Assembly (NCBI RefSeq): GCF_000306255.2
Contig: NZ_AKWY02000021.1
Coordinates: forward strand, 152,001-216,000
Reading direction: 5' to 3'
Source of the DNA: Leptospira noguchii serovar Panama str. CZ214
GTDB taxonomy: Bacteria > Spirochaetota > Leptospiria > Leptospirales > Leptospiraceae
Length of the DNA stretch: 64,000 bases
Shown: positions 11,102-23,003 of the stretch, piece after piece
How positions within the stretch are numbered: the first letter of the stretch is position 1
Layout: the number at the start of each line of letters is the position of its first letter
Notes under the pieces: generated by a model
The model's database searches: none
The model's input: the letters and a program-made list of their open reading frames with translations, nothing else
What the model was told of the DNA's origin: nothing
Translations under genes and position numbers: made by a program

Positions 11102-12295
11102 TTATTTTCTAGGTTCGTAATCTGAGCCTACTACAACCGTAGTATCTAAACCCAAATCTTTTCTGAGCACGTGATGAACTTCAGCTTTTTCTAATACGGT
11201 TGAAATACGATCCATGATCGCTGTATTACCAGAACGATCAATTACCACAGTTTTAGGAAATCCTTTTTTCCAAGCGTTATCCGCCGCAAGCACTTTGATC
11301 CTTTTATCGGAAAGAATTCCACGAACGTCTTTTGCAAGTCCGGCTACTTCGGTTCCGTTTAACACTTCTGTCCTTGCAAATTCTGCATCCGTAAAAACAT
11401 CAGAGTTCATATCCTTTGAAAATTTACGAAAAGCAACCCTGGCTCTTGCAATATCAGTTTTTAGATAGAGTTTTTTCGTCTTAGGATCGTTCATCGGTTC
11501 ACCCGGAAGTTCCGAAATTCCGAATTGAATTCTTCTGGAATTGATAAACTTAATCAAACTCAAAAAATCTTCTTTAGAAAGATCGGATTCAATCAAGCTA
11601 TGTGCAAAAACCAGAAGGGTTGTAGTTAAAAATTCTTTTTTTTGAGAAAGAGTTTCATAAAGAGTAAGCACCACACTTTCTTGGCGACTGATTCTTTCTA
11701 AATAATCCAAGGTTTCTTTTTTATCTATCTTACTCGTATAATCGTATACATCCTGTCCGGACATAGTATAAACCCCGGGCTCTCGATTGTACTCCGAAGA
11801 ACTACGAACAGTTTTATTATCCGTATAAACGTCTAAACCGCCTAAAAGATCCACGATTCGAATCCATTGAGAAGAAGAAATGGAAATCGTATAATTAGGC
11901 TTTGTGTCGATCAAATCTGTGATCGCACTTTTGACCGAAGACTTGGCTCCAGATTTGAGAAGATCCAAAGAATCATCCGGATCGTCAAACGACGTGATCG
12001 GGTGAATGAAGTATAACGCACAACGATTGTTAGACGGAAAGAGAGTCGCCAAAAGACCAAACTCATATTCCCCAGAATCGTTCACCGCATGAAATAAAAA
12101 ATAGATCGGTTTACCAGCTGCAATTTTTTCTTCCAGTCCGGTTCGATTGAATTTACCGATTAAAAAAATAAGAGCTGAAAATAATAGAATTCCGGCTGCT
12201 ATATAAAGCAACCAACCAGATTTTTTTTTTGCAGATTCTTTAGATTCCAAACTTGCGCCCCGATTCCATTCCAATCTGCAAAACCCGTCTGTCAA
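11102..12295 (-). CDS. LytR-CpsA-Psr (LCP) family protein with LytR_C domain
   Basis: Up to 397 residues: a short cytoplasmic N-terminus, one transmembrane helix (28-47), a divergent LCP region (about 60-230), and a C-terminal LytR_C domain (about 305-395; [19 protein letters not shown] and TVVIDRSG). LCP proteins transfer glycopolymers to peptidoglycan in Gram-positives; the role in spirochaetes is not established. The conserved Arg/Asp phosphate-binding residues are not clear, so the catalytic LCP function is uncertain and the LytR_C part is the safer call. Start is uncertain: TTG at 12295, or TTG at 12250 which has GGGG about 8 nt upstream. First gene of the LCP-rsfS-MBOAT-DUF1574 operon. 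Confidence 0.75.
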   Translation of the reverse strand: MTDGFCRLEWNRGASLESKESAKKKSGWLLYIAAGILLFSALIFLIGKFNRTGLEEKIAAGKPIYFLFHAVNDSGEYEFGLLATLFPSNNRCALYFIHPITSFDDPDDSLDLLKSGAKSSVKSAITDLIDTKPNYTISISSSQWIRIVDLLGGLDVYTDNKTVRSSSEYNREPGVYTMSGQDVYDYTSKIDKKETLDYLERISRQESVVLTLYETLSQKKEFLTTTLLVFAHSLIESDLSKEDFLSLIKFINSRRIQFGISELPGEPMNDPKTKKLYLKTDIARARVAFRKFSKDMNSDVFTDAEFARTEVLNGTEVAGLAKDVRGILSDKRIKVLAADNAWKKGFPKTVVIDRSGNTAIMDRISTVLEKAEVHHVLRKDLGLDTTVVVGSDYEPRK

Positions 12296-12462
12296 ACGGT
12301 TATTTTAGTTTGTCTTTCGTTTCAAAAATCATCACGTCGATTACAATTCTAGATTCTAACAAATCGATTTGGGTTGTCTTCAAAAATCAAAATTGTTTTT
12401 TAAACAATGCGATCTGATTTTTTAAAGTTTTATTCAGGTTTAAAAAGTAAAAGTAAGCAGAT

Positions 12463-12969
12463 TTACAACTTCAAAAAACGTTTCACTTGATCCACTTTGT
12501 TGGAATCCTTTTTAGTATTTTCTAAAAAATATTCCAACTGCCACTTCTGAGTCTTTTTGGCCTGCTGATTGTAAGTAACATCCCAAGAAGGGTAAACCCT
12601 AAATCCTAACTTCCCTTCTTTATTTCCATTTAAAATTCCCTGCTGAAGTAAAACATCTTTTGTAAATATAAACTGTCCTGTACGATTTTGATTGTAAACA
12701 TATATGATAAAGTAATCGGTCTCGTCTTGAATATCATAAGGCTGGATTTGGCCTTGACTGTTCCGCTTCCATAGAGTTACAAATTGCCCTACTTTTTTAG
12801 GTGTGATTTTTGCCACACGAAAAATGATTTTCCATTCCCCCAATTCAAAACTACAAGCCCCATAATCGGAACCTTCCTTTTCTAAAACCAGATTTTCTAT
12901 TAAAACACCGCAGGGCTTTAATACATTTTTTTGAAAGTTGTCTAAAATTTCGATCAATTCTAATTTCAT
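12463..12969 (-). CDS. MepB family protein
   Basis: 168 residues matching the MepB family: FVTLWKRNSQGQIQPYDIQD, GQFIFTKDVLLQQGIL, GKLGFRVYPSW and TQKWQLEYF. MepB is named from the staphylococcal mepRAB multidrug-resistance cluster but its biochemical function is unknown, and no MepA or MepR homologue adjoins it. No signal peptide or membrane segment, so probably cytoplasmic. ATG start at 12969. Stands alone with ~160-bp gaps on either side. Confidence 0.8.
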   Translation of the reverse strand: MKLELIEILDNFQKNVLKPCGVLIENLVLEKEGSDYGACSFELGEWKIIFRVAKITPKKVGQFVTLWKRNSQGQIQPYDIQDETDYFIIYVYNQNRTGQFIFTKDVLLQQGILNGNKEGKLGFRVYPSWDVTYNQQAKKTQKWQLEYFLENTKKDSNKVDQVKRFLKL

Positions 12970-13190
12970 TTTGATTCTGAATCACGAATGTCCAAAACTC
13001 AATGCATTTTATTTCGATAAAGTACATTTTTAATTAGGAAGAATACCTTTTATAAAAATTCGCTTACACGTAAATTCAAAATTGTTCCGTAAGGATGAGT
13101 AATATCTCCTAAAAGTATATATAAAATTTATAAAGTTCTAAAGTATTATCCATTCTAAAAAATCGGATTGAAAGTTTATTAAAAAATAAA

Positions 13191-13643
13191 CTACTTTTCA
13201 CACAATTCTTTGAGAGACTTCAAAGCCTTAGGCCACATCTCTTCGAACATGGTTTTATATTCTTCGATCGTTTGCATTTCTACAATCAGCTTTATTTTTC
13301 CATTGGATTCGTCCTGAAACGTATAATTTTCAAAAGCGGGGGTCCATTTTTTTACTTCCTCGCTTTCCGTATCTACAACTCCACCAGATATGAAACCTAT
13401 GTGTTCTATGGAAATAAATCGATATGGTACGTTTTCCCGAATGATAGCATACATTCCTTGTAACTTTCCATCATCATCCTGAGATAAAAAGCGCATTTCA
13501 CTTCCTTTTTCCCAACTTCCTTCGAAATAAGAACCTTCATGAAACTCTTTGGTCCAAATTCTATAACTCGAATCTTCCAACATTTTATGCCAAACGACTT
13601 TTACGTCTGCGTCGATTAAAATCGAAAAACGAATGGTTTCCAT
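13191..13643 (-). CDS. SRPBCC domain protein (AHSA1-like)
   Basis: 150-residue START/SRPBCC-fold protein. N-terminal strand TIRFSILIDADVKVVWHKM and tryptophan-rich middle (RIWTKEFHEGSYFEGSWEKG) match activator-of-Hsp90-like proteins, which bind hydrophobic ligands; the C-terminal helix EEMWPKALKSLKEL closes the fold. The ligand is unknown. ATG at 13643 has an excellent Shine-Dalgarno (TGGAGTGATGT). Cytoplasmic, monocistronic. Confidence 0.8.
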   Translation of the reverse strand: METIRFSILIDADVKVVWHKMLEDSSYRIWTKEFHEGSYFEGSWEKGSEMRFLSQDDDGKLQGMYAIIRENVPYRFISIEHIGFISGGVVDTESEEVKKWTPAFENYTFQDESNGKIKLIVEMQTIEEYKTMFEEMWPKALKSLKELCEK

Positions 13644-13891
13644 ACATCACTCCATAGATTCAAAAAATTTTTTAGTATCTCATAGGACTTTTATAAACTT
13701 ATAAATGACAATCTTAAAATCAAATTTTTATATAAGACTTTCACCACAACAGATACATTGAATAAAAATTAATTTTAAAATCAATTACTGTATTTTTTTA
13801 TAAGAATATTATAAATTTATACTTTCTAAAAACCCATAAACATTCTGTATTTGCAAAATCTTCATTACTCAATTTTTATAGGAATCAGTAA

Positions 13892-13982
13892 TTGAGTTGT
13901 TGAAAAAATCCATATTTACAAACGTTTTTATCCATTTGTTTTAATGAAAAAGCAAAAGAAAATTAATTTTTCAATAACTCTA
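13892..13982 (+). repeat. Family-3 short element F1
   Basis: 91-bp element with inverted ends TGAGTTGTTGAAAAA and the complement of TAGAGTTATTGAAAAA. Related copies lie at 27528-27613 and 37441-37528. It occupies the middle of the 434-bp gene-free gap 13644-14077, in which nothing else is recognised. Confidence 0.6.
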
Positions 13983-14077
13983 ATCTAAGTTCAGAAGACT
14001 TAATTTTATAAGATCAACAATGTATTACAACTTTGATTGTTTTCAGATCTTATAGTTAAGTTCTCAGAGTTTGACTT

Positions 14078-14734
14078 TCAAACCTCTAATAATTTCGCTT
14101 CTGTTATATTTCCTTTTTCAAATGCGATTGTATACGGTGTTTGTCCTTCGGAACTGATCAATTTTTTATCCGCTCCTTTTTTTAAAAGTAACCGTATAAT
14201 ATCCTCGCTTCCGGATCGACTTGCGGCGATGTGCAAAGGTGTAATTTCTCCCGGATTTTGAAACGAGTTCGGATCTGCTCCTTTTTCTAAAAGAAGTTCC
14301 ACGATTTCTTTTTTTCCGGTCGCTACCGCGGAATGTAATGCAGTATTTCCATAAGACAACTTACTTTTAGAAGTAAGACTAAGATCAGCCCCTGAGAATA
14401 TTAAGAATTTTGCAATTTCTAAATGACCGAAGTAAGAGGCGAGATGTAACGCGGACCATCCGTCTGTAGATAGGGAATTGACCACATCCGTTGATTTGGA
14501 AATTATTTTTTTTGTCTCTTCTAAATCACCCAAGGCTACGGCTTCGAAAAGATTTCTACTAGGACTGATTTCATAGATCTGTTTAGAAATATCTAATTTT
14601 CCGTAATAAAGAGAAAATAGAACGGGGGTGATCCCCTCTTCGGTTAAACTTTGAAAAAGGTTAGGATCTCTTTTTAATAGTCCGATCACTTTCGCTTTTT
14701 GGCCGCTTGCTATTGCCTGAAAAATTTCCTGCAT
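14078..14734 (-). CDS. Ankyrin-repeat protein
   Basis: 218 residues made almost wholly of ankyrin repeats: about six, of which the last three are canonical ([60 protein letters not shown]). No signal peptide, so a cytoplasmic protein-protein interaction module is likely; the partner is unknown. ATG at 14734 with AAAGGGTGA as Shine-Dalgarno. Monocistronic between two repeat-containing gaps. Confidence 0.88.
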   Translation of the reverse strand: MQEIFQAIASGQKAKVIGLLKRDPNLFQSLTEEGITPVLFSLYYGKLDISKQIYEISPSRNLFEAVALGDLEETKKIISKSTDVVNSLSTDGWSALHLASYFGHLEIAKFLIFSGADLSLTSKSKLSYGNTALHSAVATGKKEIVELLLEKGADPNSFQNPGEITPLHIAASRSGSEDIIRLLLKKGADKKLISSEGQTPYTIAFEKGNITEAKLLEV

Positions 14735-14992
14735 AGATCACCCTTTCTTTTTTGAAAGAGGATTAGATTCGTTTTTGGAAAAAATTCAAGTGAATTCTTA
14801 CAACTTACATTCAACGTGGCTAAAAAACTGTGGAAAAAATTTATTTCGAATATCTACGATTACCTTTTCTAAAAGAATCGAATTTGTTTTTATAAAATTT
14901 AATTTTCGAGAAAAATAAAACGGTTCGATTTCGCCTAATTCGTATTCCATTCAATTGAAAGTATATAATGTAATTTTTTGAATCTTCGATCA

Positions 14993-15106
14993 ATTGTAAT
15001 AGTTCCCACAATTTTCAAAGTTTAACCGTAAATCCATGATTTGTAGTAGTTCCCACAATTTTCAGAGTTTAACCATAAATCCATGATTTGTAAGAGTTCC
15101 CACAAA
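14993..15106 (-). repeat. Tandem 47-bp repeat, 2.3 copies, inverted orientation
   Basis: The word AGTTCCCACA starts at 15001, 15048 and 15095, an exact 47-bp period, in the opposite orientation to the arrays at 37688 and 41359. Each unit holds the small dyad AAATC-CAT-GATTT. It lies in the long gene-free stretch 14735-15718, with A2 and B3 following. Confidence 0.7.
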
Positions 15107-15249
15107 AAATTTTTGCATTGCAGAATTCTCACACTTTCCAATTTACTCAAGGACTTATCATAAAGTACCCGTATTTTGATTTAAAATAAGGTTTTATAAT
15201 GAGAACTTACGACACTCAATTTTATTGGATCAGTAAGACAAATCTCATA

Positions 15250-15455
15250 ATGAATGTACGTTCGGCCATAATTCTGAAAAAAAAGTTGGATCTCAAGTTT
15301 ATAGGATTGATTCTTAAAATGTGGGAACTAACACAACGTAGGTTTGTCTGTAAAATGATGTGAGAACTAACACCAAATTACAATTTTACGAAAAAATTTC
15401 AAAAGTGTAGGAACTCATACTTTTAAAAAATTTTTACTCGCGCCGAACTCACTTT
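15250..15455 (+). repeat. Family-1 element, copy A2
   Basis: The interior (AAAGTTGGATCTCAAG, then GTAGGTTTGTCTGTAAAATG) aligns with copy A1. The right end is GCGCCGAACTCACTTTA, a decayed form of the family end. The left end is degenerate (ATGTACGTTCGGCC), so the left boundary is approximate. No coding sequence is seen. Confidence 0.55.
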
Positions 15456-15642
15456 AAAATGGGATTTAAATTTTGATGATGGCCGCAAAACAGCGGTTTT
15501 GTGCAGAAATCTGATTGGACAATAATTCTTTTTGTATTAGTTCCCACAATTTTCAAAGTTTAACTGTAGATCCACGATTTGTGAGAGTTCCCACATCTAT
15601 TTTTTACGAAAAAATTGACCTATTACGTCCTGTTCACGTTAA
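15452..15642 (+). repeat. Family-1 related element B3
   Basis: Runs from the A2 right end to ATTACGTCCTGTTCACGTTAA. It includes one copy of the 47-bp unit that is tandemly amplified elsewhere (AGTTCCCACAATTTTCAAAG) and the GATGATGGCCGCAAAACAGC block. Best-preserved B-type copy; inverted homologue at 54430-54600. Confidence 0.6.
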
Positions 15643-15718
15643 TTCTATAGAGATGAGTAAACCTCTTATAAATAGTAGACGTAGATTTTTTAAAACTATA
15701 CTACTTTAGATTTTCAAT

Positions 15719-16882
15719 CTATTTTAATTCTATAATATCATAGGGTTGAAGATCGACCGAAATCGGAGTGGGAGTCAACAACTGGTTCCCTTTTTCGGTA
15801 TCGAACATAGTCACTCCAGGTTGCTGAAACTGAGTATTTCCCACATATAAAATTTGATCCGACGCCAATAGAACACTGGAAAGACTCGCGTCGTAACTTG
15901 TAGGAATCGTAAGTAAGGTGGAAATTTTTTCTCCCGTATTCGGATTGAATACTTGTAAGGTTTTAGTAAAACCGGAATCCAATACGGCTACATAACCCAT
16001 CGTGTCCGATTTGATCTGAACAGAAAGTATATCTCCTCCTGCAACCGTCTCCGAATATAAAAATCTAGAAATAAACGTTCGAGTTGATAACTGAAACGCA
16101 CTCACTCCTCCGTCAATCTGACTTTGAAAACCCATTCTAGCTGGAGTTGCAATTACAAGATGAGGTTCTCCGAAAAGTTCCACAAGTTGCGGTTTTCCGA
16201 CCGGATTAGAACTTGGGAAAGTATAAGTTCCGACCACTTGATCAGTAGAAATATTTAGTTCCAACAAAATAGAATTCGTGTTAGGCGGAAAATATCCGGA
16301 TGGATCATTTCGATCTAATCTTTGTAAACATACAAAAAGCGAATCCCCTACTATTTTTAATCCGCTCATTTCGGGAATTCCGTCCGGAGAAGCTCCTAAA
16401 GAAAAAGATTCCGCATAACTTACTAAATCGATAAAACCAGTGATTGTCATATAGGTCGGATCTACGATCATCAATCGATTAGATCCGTATAAACTCACAT
16501 AAGCTTTGGACGCACTTGCAAATTCCATATCCACAGGATTGACTTTGGAACCTAGTGAAAGTTCAGAAGTGGTGATAAATCCGTAATTCGGGTCCAATAC
16601 CTGAATACTATCCCGATTCAATCGATTTAATACATATACTTTACCATTTCCAAATCGGGCGACCGCATCCGAATGGATAGGAGTTAATCCGGGATAAGCG
16701 TAAAAAAAAGTCGGATTGATCACTTTAAATCGCCCTCCTCCTCCAAAGTCGGTGGTAACCACTCCTATGTTTCCAGGTAAATTTTGAATCAGAAGCAGAC
16801 TTAAAAAAGAAGGCCTTTCAATATCTCTGCAAAATACATTCAAAAAAAAGAATAAAATAAAAACCTTAAATTTTGTCCTCAT
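15719..16882 (-). CDS. Beta-propeller lipoprotein, BtuG-like partner of the B12 receptor
   Basis: 387 residues. The N-terminus MRTKFKVFILFFFLNVFC ends in a leptospiral-type lipobox (LNVFC, Cys18), so a lipoprotein is predicted. The rest is a series of about seven blades in YncE/DUF5074 style, for example PVDMEFASASKAYVSLYGS then RLMIVDPTYMTITGFIDL. It begins 1 nt after the stop of the TonB-dependent receptor, so the two are co-translated under the cobalamin riboswitch at 19148. In Bacteroides, BtuG is a surface beta-propeller lipoprotein that captures cobalamin for BtuB; by context and fold this protein is a candidate analogue. The propeller and linkage are seen; cobalamin binding is inference. 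Confidence 0.7.
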   Translation of the reverse strand: MRTKFKVFILFFFLNVFCRDIERPSFLSLLLIQNLPGNIGVVTTDFGGGGRFKVINPTFFYAYPGLTPIHSDAVARFGNGKVYVLNRLNRDSIQVLDPNYGFITTSELSLGSKVNPVDMEFASASKAYVSLYGSNRLMIVDPTYMTITGFIDLVSYAESFSLGASPDGIPEMSGLKIVGDSLFVCLQRLDRNDPSGYFPPNTNSILLELNISTDQVVGTYTFPSSNPVGKPQLVELFGEPHLVIATPARMGFQSQIDGGVSAFQLSTRTFISRFLYSETVAGGDILSVQIKSDTMGYVAVLDSGFTKTLQVFNPNTGEKISTLLTIPTSYDASLSSVLLASDQILYVGNTQFQQPGVTMFDTEKGNQLLTPTPISVDLQPYDIIELK

Positions 16883-16883
16883 T

Positions 16884-19025
16884 TTAAAATCTCATACTCA
16901 GCGTTGTGTACCAACTTCTTCCAGGCAAAGGATAACCAATCAAATCGGATATTCTTTTATCCGTAAAATTTTTGACTTCAAAGGTTAAAAGAATCTCTCT
17001 CGTTATCTCCTTTGAATTTGCGTTCACATCAGAATCTTTCAATTCAGAATCAATCACCCAAGTGAAAAAATAATTCCAGATCTGTCTTTCCGGAATATAA
17101 TTGATGTACTCGTTGGTTCTATCTCTGAACACGGCTCCTATATACAACAATTCTATTCCGGTTTCCAGTTTTTTTCCTTTCCAAGAAAACGTGCTGGAAA
17201 ATTCGTGTCTGGGTCTTAAAGGAAGTATTTTTCCATGTAAATATGGAGAAGAAGAAGTATTAATCGCTTCCTGATACGTATAGTTGAATAAAAATTTAAT
17301 TCCGTATTTCCAATCTTCTCTATGAGAAAATTCTAATCCTCTAATTTTAGCGGAATCCACATTTTCCGGTCTAAGTGTAAACTGGGAATTGGGAAGAAAC
17401 AAAATCATATCTCTCATGTCCTTTGTAAAATAAGAGATACTCGTTTTTGTTTTTAGAAATGAATGATTTGTTTTATATATAAAACCCCCGTCTCCGTTTT
17501 CGCTTTGTTCTGGTTTCAAATTAGGATTTGCAACAATACTTCCCTGTTCTCCAAACATTTCTAAAAAAGAAGGAATTCTATATTGTTTGGATACGTTCGC
17601 TTGAAACTGAACATCCCAACTTTCTTTTTCAAATATCTTCCAAACAAAACCTAATTTAGGATTTGTGAATGTAGTTTTTTTTAGATCACTCGCAAACGGA
17701 TCCTGTCTTCGATACCAGGGTTCTTCGGAAGGAAAACGATCCTTATAGTGATCCCAGGTCACTGAGGGTATCAAAAGTATTTTCGAGTTCCAAAAACGGA
17801 TTTCGTCTTCCAGACGAAAAGAAGAATAAGTTCTTTCTTTTTTAGGTTCTACCCTTCCTACTACGTTAGAAGAGGTTAACCTCTCCCGATCGAAGGATTC
17901 TTTTTCCAAGGACACAAACCCTCTCAAGATCTGATGATAGTCAGTTAAATACAAAGTAGGCATGATCTGAAAACCGGCTTGTCTAATTTCCGCTCTGGAA
18001 TTCGGAGTTCCTTTAGAAAATTCAGAAAGAGGATCGTAAAGATCATCTCTAGCCGCCGTATAAAAACTTCTGGTTTCTAATCGAAAGGAATCGACAAACA
18101 ACCCTTTAGTGTCTGTGGCAAAAGAGCCCGTATTTCGATCGTATTTTCTATGCACACGATCGGCTTGATTAGATCCAGGTCCGGGAAGTCCATGAATTCT
18201 ATGATTGAAATCGTTTAAAAATTTCAGCTCTGTTTTTCCGATTTGGTATTTTAAAGATCCAAATAAAGCAGCTCTTTCAAAGGCCGCATTTTTTCTTCTA
18301 TCAATTGTATCGTCTAACGTGTTCAAAACGACGGTTCCGTGATCGTTTTTATAAGAAAAATTCTGGTCAGATTTTTCACCTAACACTAAAAAACTGGTTC
18401 CTATTCCTTTATAGTTTCCAGCATGAGAAACACTCGCCTTTCCAGTGTTAAATGATCCTCCGCCTAAATTGATTCTAGTTTTAGGTTTCCCCGAATCCTT
18501 TTTGGTCACCAGATTGACAGAACCTCCGATCGCAGATCCGGAAAAACCGATCGGATTTCCGGATCTATATACTTCCACACTTTCTAAACTATCAAAGGGA
18601 AGATCCGCGAGATTTACTTCTCCTCCTTGTGAATTGTTCAAAGGAATTCCGTCTAAATAAATCCTAGACTGATTTGGATTTGTACCACGAATAGAAAGTG
18701 TAGAATACGATCCTAATCCTCCGAAAGACCGAACCCTAAGTCCTGCCTCTCTCTCCAATACCTCTGGTAATGACGTATAACGCGCAGAGGTTTCGTCTAA
18801 CTGAATTGCGGTCTGAAATCCGCTCGGATTGGAACGGAAATTTTGGGAACCGGCATCGACCGGTTTTCCGACCACATTGACGGTTTCGGCCTTTTGAACC
18901 GTCCCCGTTTTTGTAACAGGAACTATATTTGGAGTACGATCCTGAGCGGCTAAATTTCTACCTAATACGAGGAAAAATAGAGTTACAGAATATTTTAAAA
19001 TTTGAATATATTGATTTGATCCCAT
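16884..19025 (-). CDS. btuB: TonB-dependent outer-membrane receptor, BtuB-type
   Basis: 713 residues. Signal peptide (about 1-27), then a TonB-box-like AETVNVVGK, the plug domain ([52 protein letters not shown]), and a 22-strand barrel ending in aromatic Phe (WYTTLSMRF). The upstream cobalamin riboswitch assigns vitamin B12 or another corrinoid as the likely substrate; transport would need TonB-ExbB-ExbD, which are not in the window. It is about 100 residues longer than E. coli BtuB, mostly in extracellular loops. ATG start, weak Shine-Dalgarno. The gene symbol rests on family plus riboswitch, not on experiment. Confidence 0.85.
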   Translation of the reverse strand: MGSNQYIQILKYSVTLFFLVLGRNLAAQDRTPNIVPVTKTGTVQKAETVNVVGKPVDAGSQNFRSNPSGFQTAIQLDETSARYTSLPEVLEREAGLRVRSFGGLGSYSTLSIRGTNPNQSRIYLDGIPLNNSQGGEVNLADLPFDSLESVEVYRSGNPIGFSGSAIGGSVNLVTKKDSGKPKTRINLGGGSFNTGKASVSHAGNYKGIGTSFLVLGEKSDQNFSYKNDHGTVVLNTLDDTIDRRKNAAFERAALFGSLKYQIGKTELKFLNDFNHRIHGLPGPGSNQADRVHRKYDRNTGSFATDTKGLFVDSFRLETRSFYTAARDDLYDPLSEFSKGTPNSRAEIRQAGFQIMPTLYLTDYHQILRGFVSLEKESFDRERLTSSNVVGRVEPKKERTYSSFRLEDEIRFWNSKILLIPSVTWDHYKDRFPSEEPWYRRQDPFASDLKKTTFTNPKLGFVWKIFEKESWDVQFQANVSKQYRIPSFLEMFGEQGSIVANPNLKPEQSENGDGGFIYKTNHSFLKTKTSISYFTKDMRDMILFLPNSQFTLRPENVDSAKIRGLEFSHREDWKYGIKFLFNYTYQEAINTSSSPYLHGKILPLRPRHEFSSTFSWKGKKLETGIELLYIGAVFRDRTNEYINYIPERQIWNYFFTWVIDSELKDSDVNANSKEITREILLTFEVKNFTDKRISDLIGYPLPGRSWYTTLSMRF

Positions 19026-19147
19026 TTTATTTGGGGCAAGGGATCGAAAAATCGGTAATTCCCATTGGGAATATAGTAAACGTGGGCCTATTTTTCAAAC
19101 CCGACCTTAACTCCCGAAAGTCCCATAAGTTTGTATTTTAACTCGTT

Positions 19148-19340
<193 letters not shown>

Positions 19341-19442
19341 CGAAACGGTATCAAAGATTTACGGGCAATATGCCATGAATTTGCATATTGCAAGATTTAT
19401 AATTTCTGATTGTTTAAGAAAATTCCCGTAAAATATATTCAT

Positions 19443-20176
19443 TCAAAAATGAACCAAACATTTCGGAAGCAACTTTCGAATTCGCTTTTTCTCATAAACA
19501 GAAAGAGGATTAGAAATCAAATTCAAATCCTTCATATTTTGAAGCTTTCCTATCTCTTTGGGAAGTGTTGTAAGTTTATTACCTTCTAGATCGAGCACTT
19601 TTAAATTCTGAAGTTGACCGATTTCTTTCGGTAGAGTTGTAAGCGAATTATACTTCAAATCCAGTTCCTCTAAATTTTGAAGATCGCCGATCCATTCCGG
19701 AAGAAAAATAAAAGTGCCATGATTATAAGACAAATTCAGCGCTTTCAAATTTTGTAACCGGCCAATATTTTTTGGAAGCGTTATCAGAAGATTTGCCTCT
19801 AAACTTAATTCCTTTAAATTCTGAAGTTGACCGATTTCTTCAGGAAGAGTGGAAAGATGATTTCTATACAAGAAAAGACTTTGTAAATTATGCAGCTGCC
19901 CGATTTCGTTTGGAAGAGTTGTAAGCGAGTTTGCAAACAGATACAACGTCGTTAAATTTTTTAAATTTGCGATTTGTCTCGGAAGATTTTTGATCATCTG
20001 ATCGTTTAAATTTAAAACATGAACATCGGAAGGATTTTGAAGAGCTTCCGCTAAATTTGTATAAACTTTCTCTTCGATCTTTTCATTTTGCGGTTCGACG
20101 TCCCTGTAGAAAATACAAAAAAGTAAAAGATACATTCCAACTTTTTTTAAACGAATTAATTTTGCATAAAAGTCCA

Positions 20177-20177
<1 letters not shown>
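19443..20177 (-). CDS. Leucine-rich repeat protein
   Basis: 244 residues with an N-terminal hydrophobic segment (about 13-24, YLLLFC) that may be a signal or lipobox, followed by about eight 23-residue leptospiral LRRs of the form [23 protein letters not shown]. One repeat is irregular ([15 protein letters not shown]). LRR proteins of this type are numerous in pathogenic Leptospira and are thought to be exported or surface-associated. The ATG overlaps the stop of the CapA gene (TGATG), indicating translational coupling. If the ATG at residue 15 is used, the peptide would be a compact lipoprotein signal. Ligand unknown. Confidence 0.88.
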
Positions 20178-21205
<1,028 letters not shown>

Positions 21206-21291
21206 GCCATTTCATGAGTTTCAATCGAATGCCGACCGTAAAGCAGAATTTCTATCAAAAGAATTTCAACCCTACCCGATAAAATAATAGA

Positions 21292-22155
21292 ATGGAAAAA
21301 ATCCCTTGTAACACTTGTGGCTCATCAGAATTCAAACCTCTCTTTTCCAAATCCAATCATAAGAACGAACTATTTCACATCGTTCAATGTGTACATTGCT
21401 CTCTTGTTCAAGTGAGCCCTCAACCTTCTCCAAAAGAAGTAGCTTCTTATTATTCGGAAGAATATTTTTTAAAAAGAAGTGATAGAGGTTATGATAATTA
21501 TTTTTCGGAAGGAATCAGAAACGAAATTTCCAGAGTATTCGGCCTTAACTTAAAAGATTTAGATTTCCAAACTTGGGAAAAATCTCTCCCTTCCGCCAAA
21601 CGCTGTTTAGACGTAGGTTGTGCCGCCGGCTATTTTGTAGACTATATGCAAAGTAGAGGATGGGATTCCTACGGAATAGACATTGCCCAAACCCCCGTAA
21701 AATTTGCCCGAGAACGACTCAAACTCAAAGTGGAACAAGTAGACTTTTTAGAATGGAAACCAACTAACGCAGATCAATTTGACCTAATTACACTTTGGGC
21801 TTCGATTGAACATCTTCACAAACCAAAAGAAACATTAGAAAAAATTTATACACATCTTAAACCGGGAGGCAGAGTGATTCTTTCCACTTGTAGATGGGGA
21901 ATTTTAGCAAAACTACAAGGACCGTTGTGGAGATATCTAAACGTTCCAGAACATCTATACTACTATTCTCTTCCCGGAATTGTAAAACTCTGCCGTTCTC
22001 TCGGTTTCCAAAAGAAAAAACACGTCACTTACGGAAGCGGACTTACCTCAAAAAAGAATTCTTCTCTATTTTATAAAATCTTTAAGTATTTTGCAGATCC
22101 TACTGTAAAATTTTTAGACCAAGGTGATATGATGGCTATTTGTTTTTTTAAATAA
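21292..22155 (+). CDS. Class I SAM-dependent methyltransferase with N-terminal zinc ribbon
   Basis: 287 residues. N-terminal zinc-binding set C6/C9 and C33/C36, then a Rossmann methyltransferase with motif [11 protein letters not shown] (106-115), motif II acid in YGIDIA, and the post-motif [21 protein letters not shown] typical of Methyltransf_11/23 proteins. Such zinc-ribbon methyltransferases often modify nucleotide-sugars or glycans. The substrate cannot be assigned; no sugar-pathway genes adjoin. Divergent from capA; ATG at 21292 without a clear Shine-Dalgarno. Confidence 0.82.
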   Translation: MEKIPCNTCGSSEFKPLFSKSNHKNELFHIVQCVHCSLVQVSPQPSPKEVASYYSEEYFLKRSDRGYDNYFSEGIRNEISRVFGLNLKDLDFQTWEKSLPSAKRCLDVGCAAGYFVDYMQSRGWDSYGIDIAQTPVKFARERLKLKVEQVDFLEWKPTNADQFDLITLWASIEHLHKPKETLEKIYTHLKPGGRVILSTCRWGILAKLQGPLWRYLNVPEHLYYYSLPGIVKLCRSLGFQKKKHVTYGSGLTSKKNSSLFYKIFKYFADPTVKFLDQGDMMAICFFK

Positions 22156-23003
22156 CTTAAATTCTGGATAACAAATCAAAAACGTTTTTCGTTTTTTTAA
22201 AAATAAAAAAGGTTGTGCTCCAAGATTTACTCAAGGTTATATAATAAAATTTGACATTGAAGCGGTGTTTTGCGATAAAAATTAACAGTATTCAATTTTA
22301 TAGAGTTCAGTAGAACAAACCCTAACACAAAAAATTAGGCGCTTAGGATGATCAGTTTGATCTTTCTGATCGAATAGAATTTAGATTTCATAAAAATCGG
22401 TTTTTCTAAAATACGTTCTGCAAAACGAAATCATTCGTGGCATATCCATAACAAGATCAAAATTTCCCGGGTCCATCTTTCAAAAAATAAAATCAAACCG
22501 GTATAACTCTACTTTACAAATCATCGATAAATTTTAATAAAGCCGTAAAAAAATTACGAATTCAAGCGAATATAAAAGAAATTTTTTCCAGATAAAGTTT
22601 CGTCCAATTATTTCAGAAAAACCTAAAGTGTAAGCCTTCAAAAAATACAATAAATCAAAAATGGCCACTTTGAATTTTTTCGTAGAGTAAAATTTAAATC
22701 TTAGAACAAACCGTAAATTTGAGCCTTATCAATCAATAAGTATACAGAGTCAACTTTAACGGCTCGTTTGTTGGAAAAATTTGGGCTTTGAAATAAATAG
22801 AATTTTTTCTTACAATTCCTTATTTTTAAGAAAAAAAGATTCAAAAAAAGGAAAGTAGTTTCAAGTATATCAAGAAATTAGAATCCGATTTTTCGCACAG
22901 AAAAGAATGGATGCAGATCGGCATATTCTTTAAACTCGCATTTTAGGGTTTAGATTTCCTTGAATGAAAAAATTTCCAATATTAGACATTTGGGGTATTT
23001 CCT
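22156..23003. other. Gene-free stretch, 848 bp
   Basis: No convincing coding sequence, RNA gene or family-1/2/3 repeat is seen. A weak hairpin AAAAACG-TTTTT-CGTTTTT at 22178-22198 could end the methyltransferase transcript. The region probably also holds the promoter of the histidine kinase gene. Confidence 0.4.
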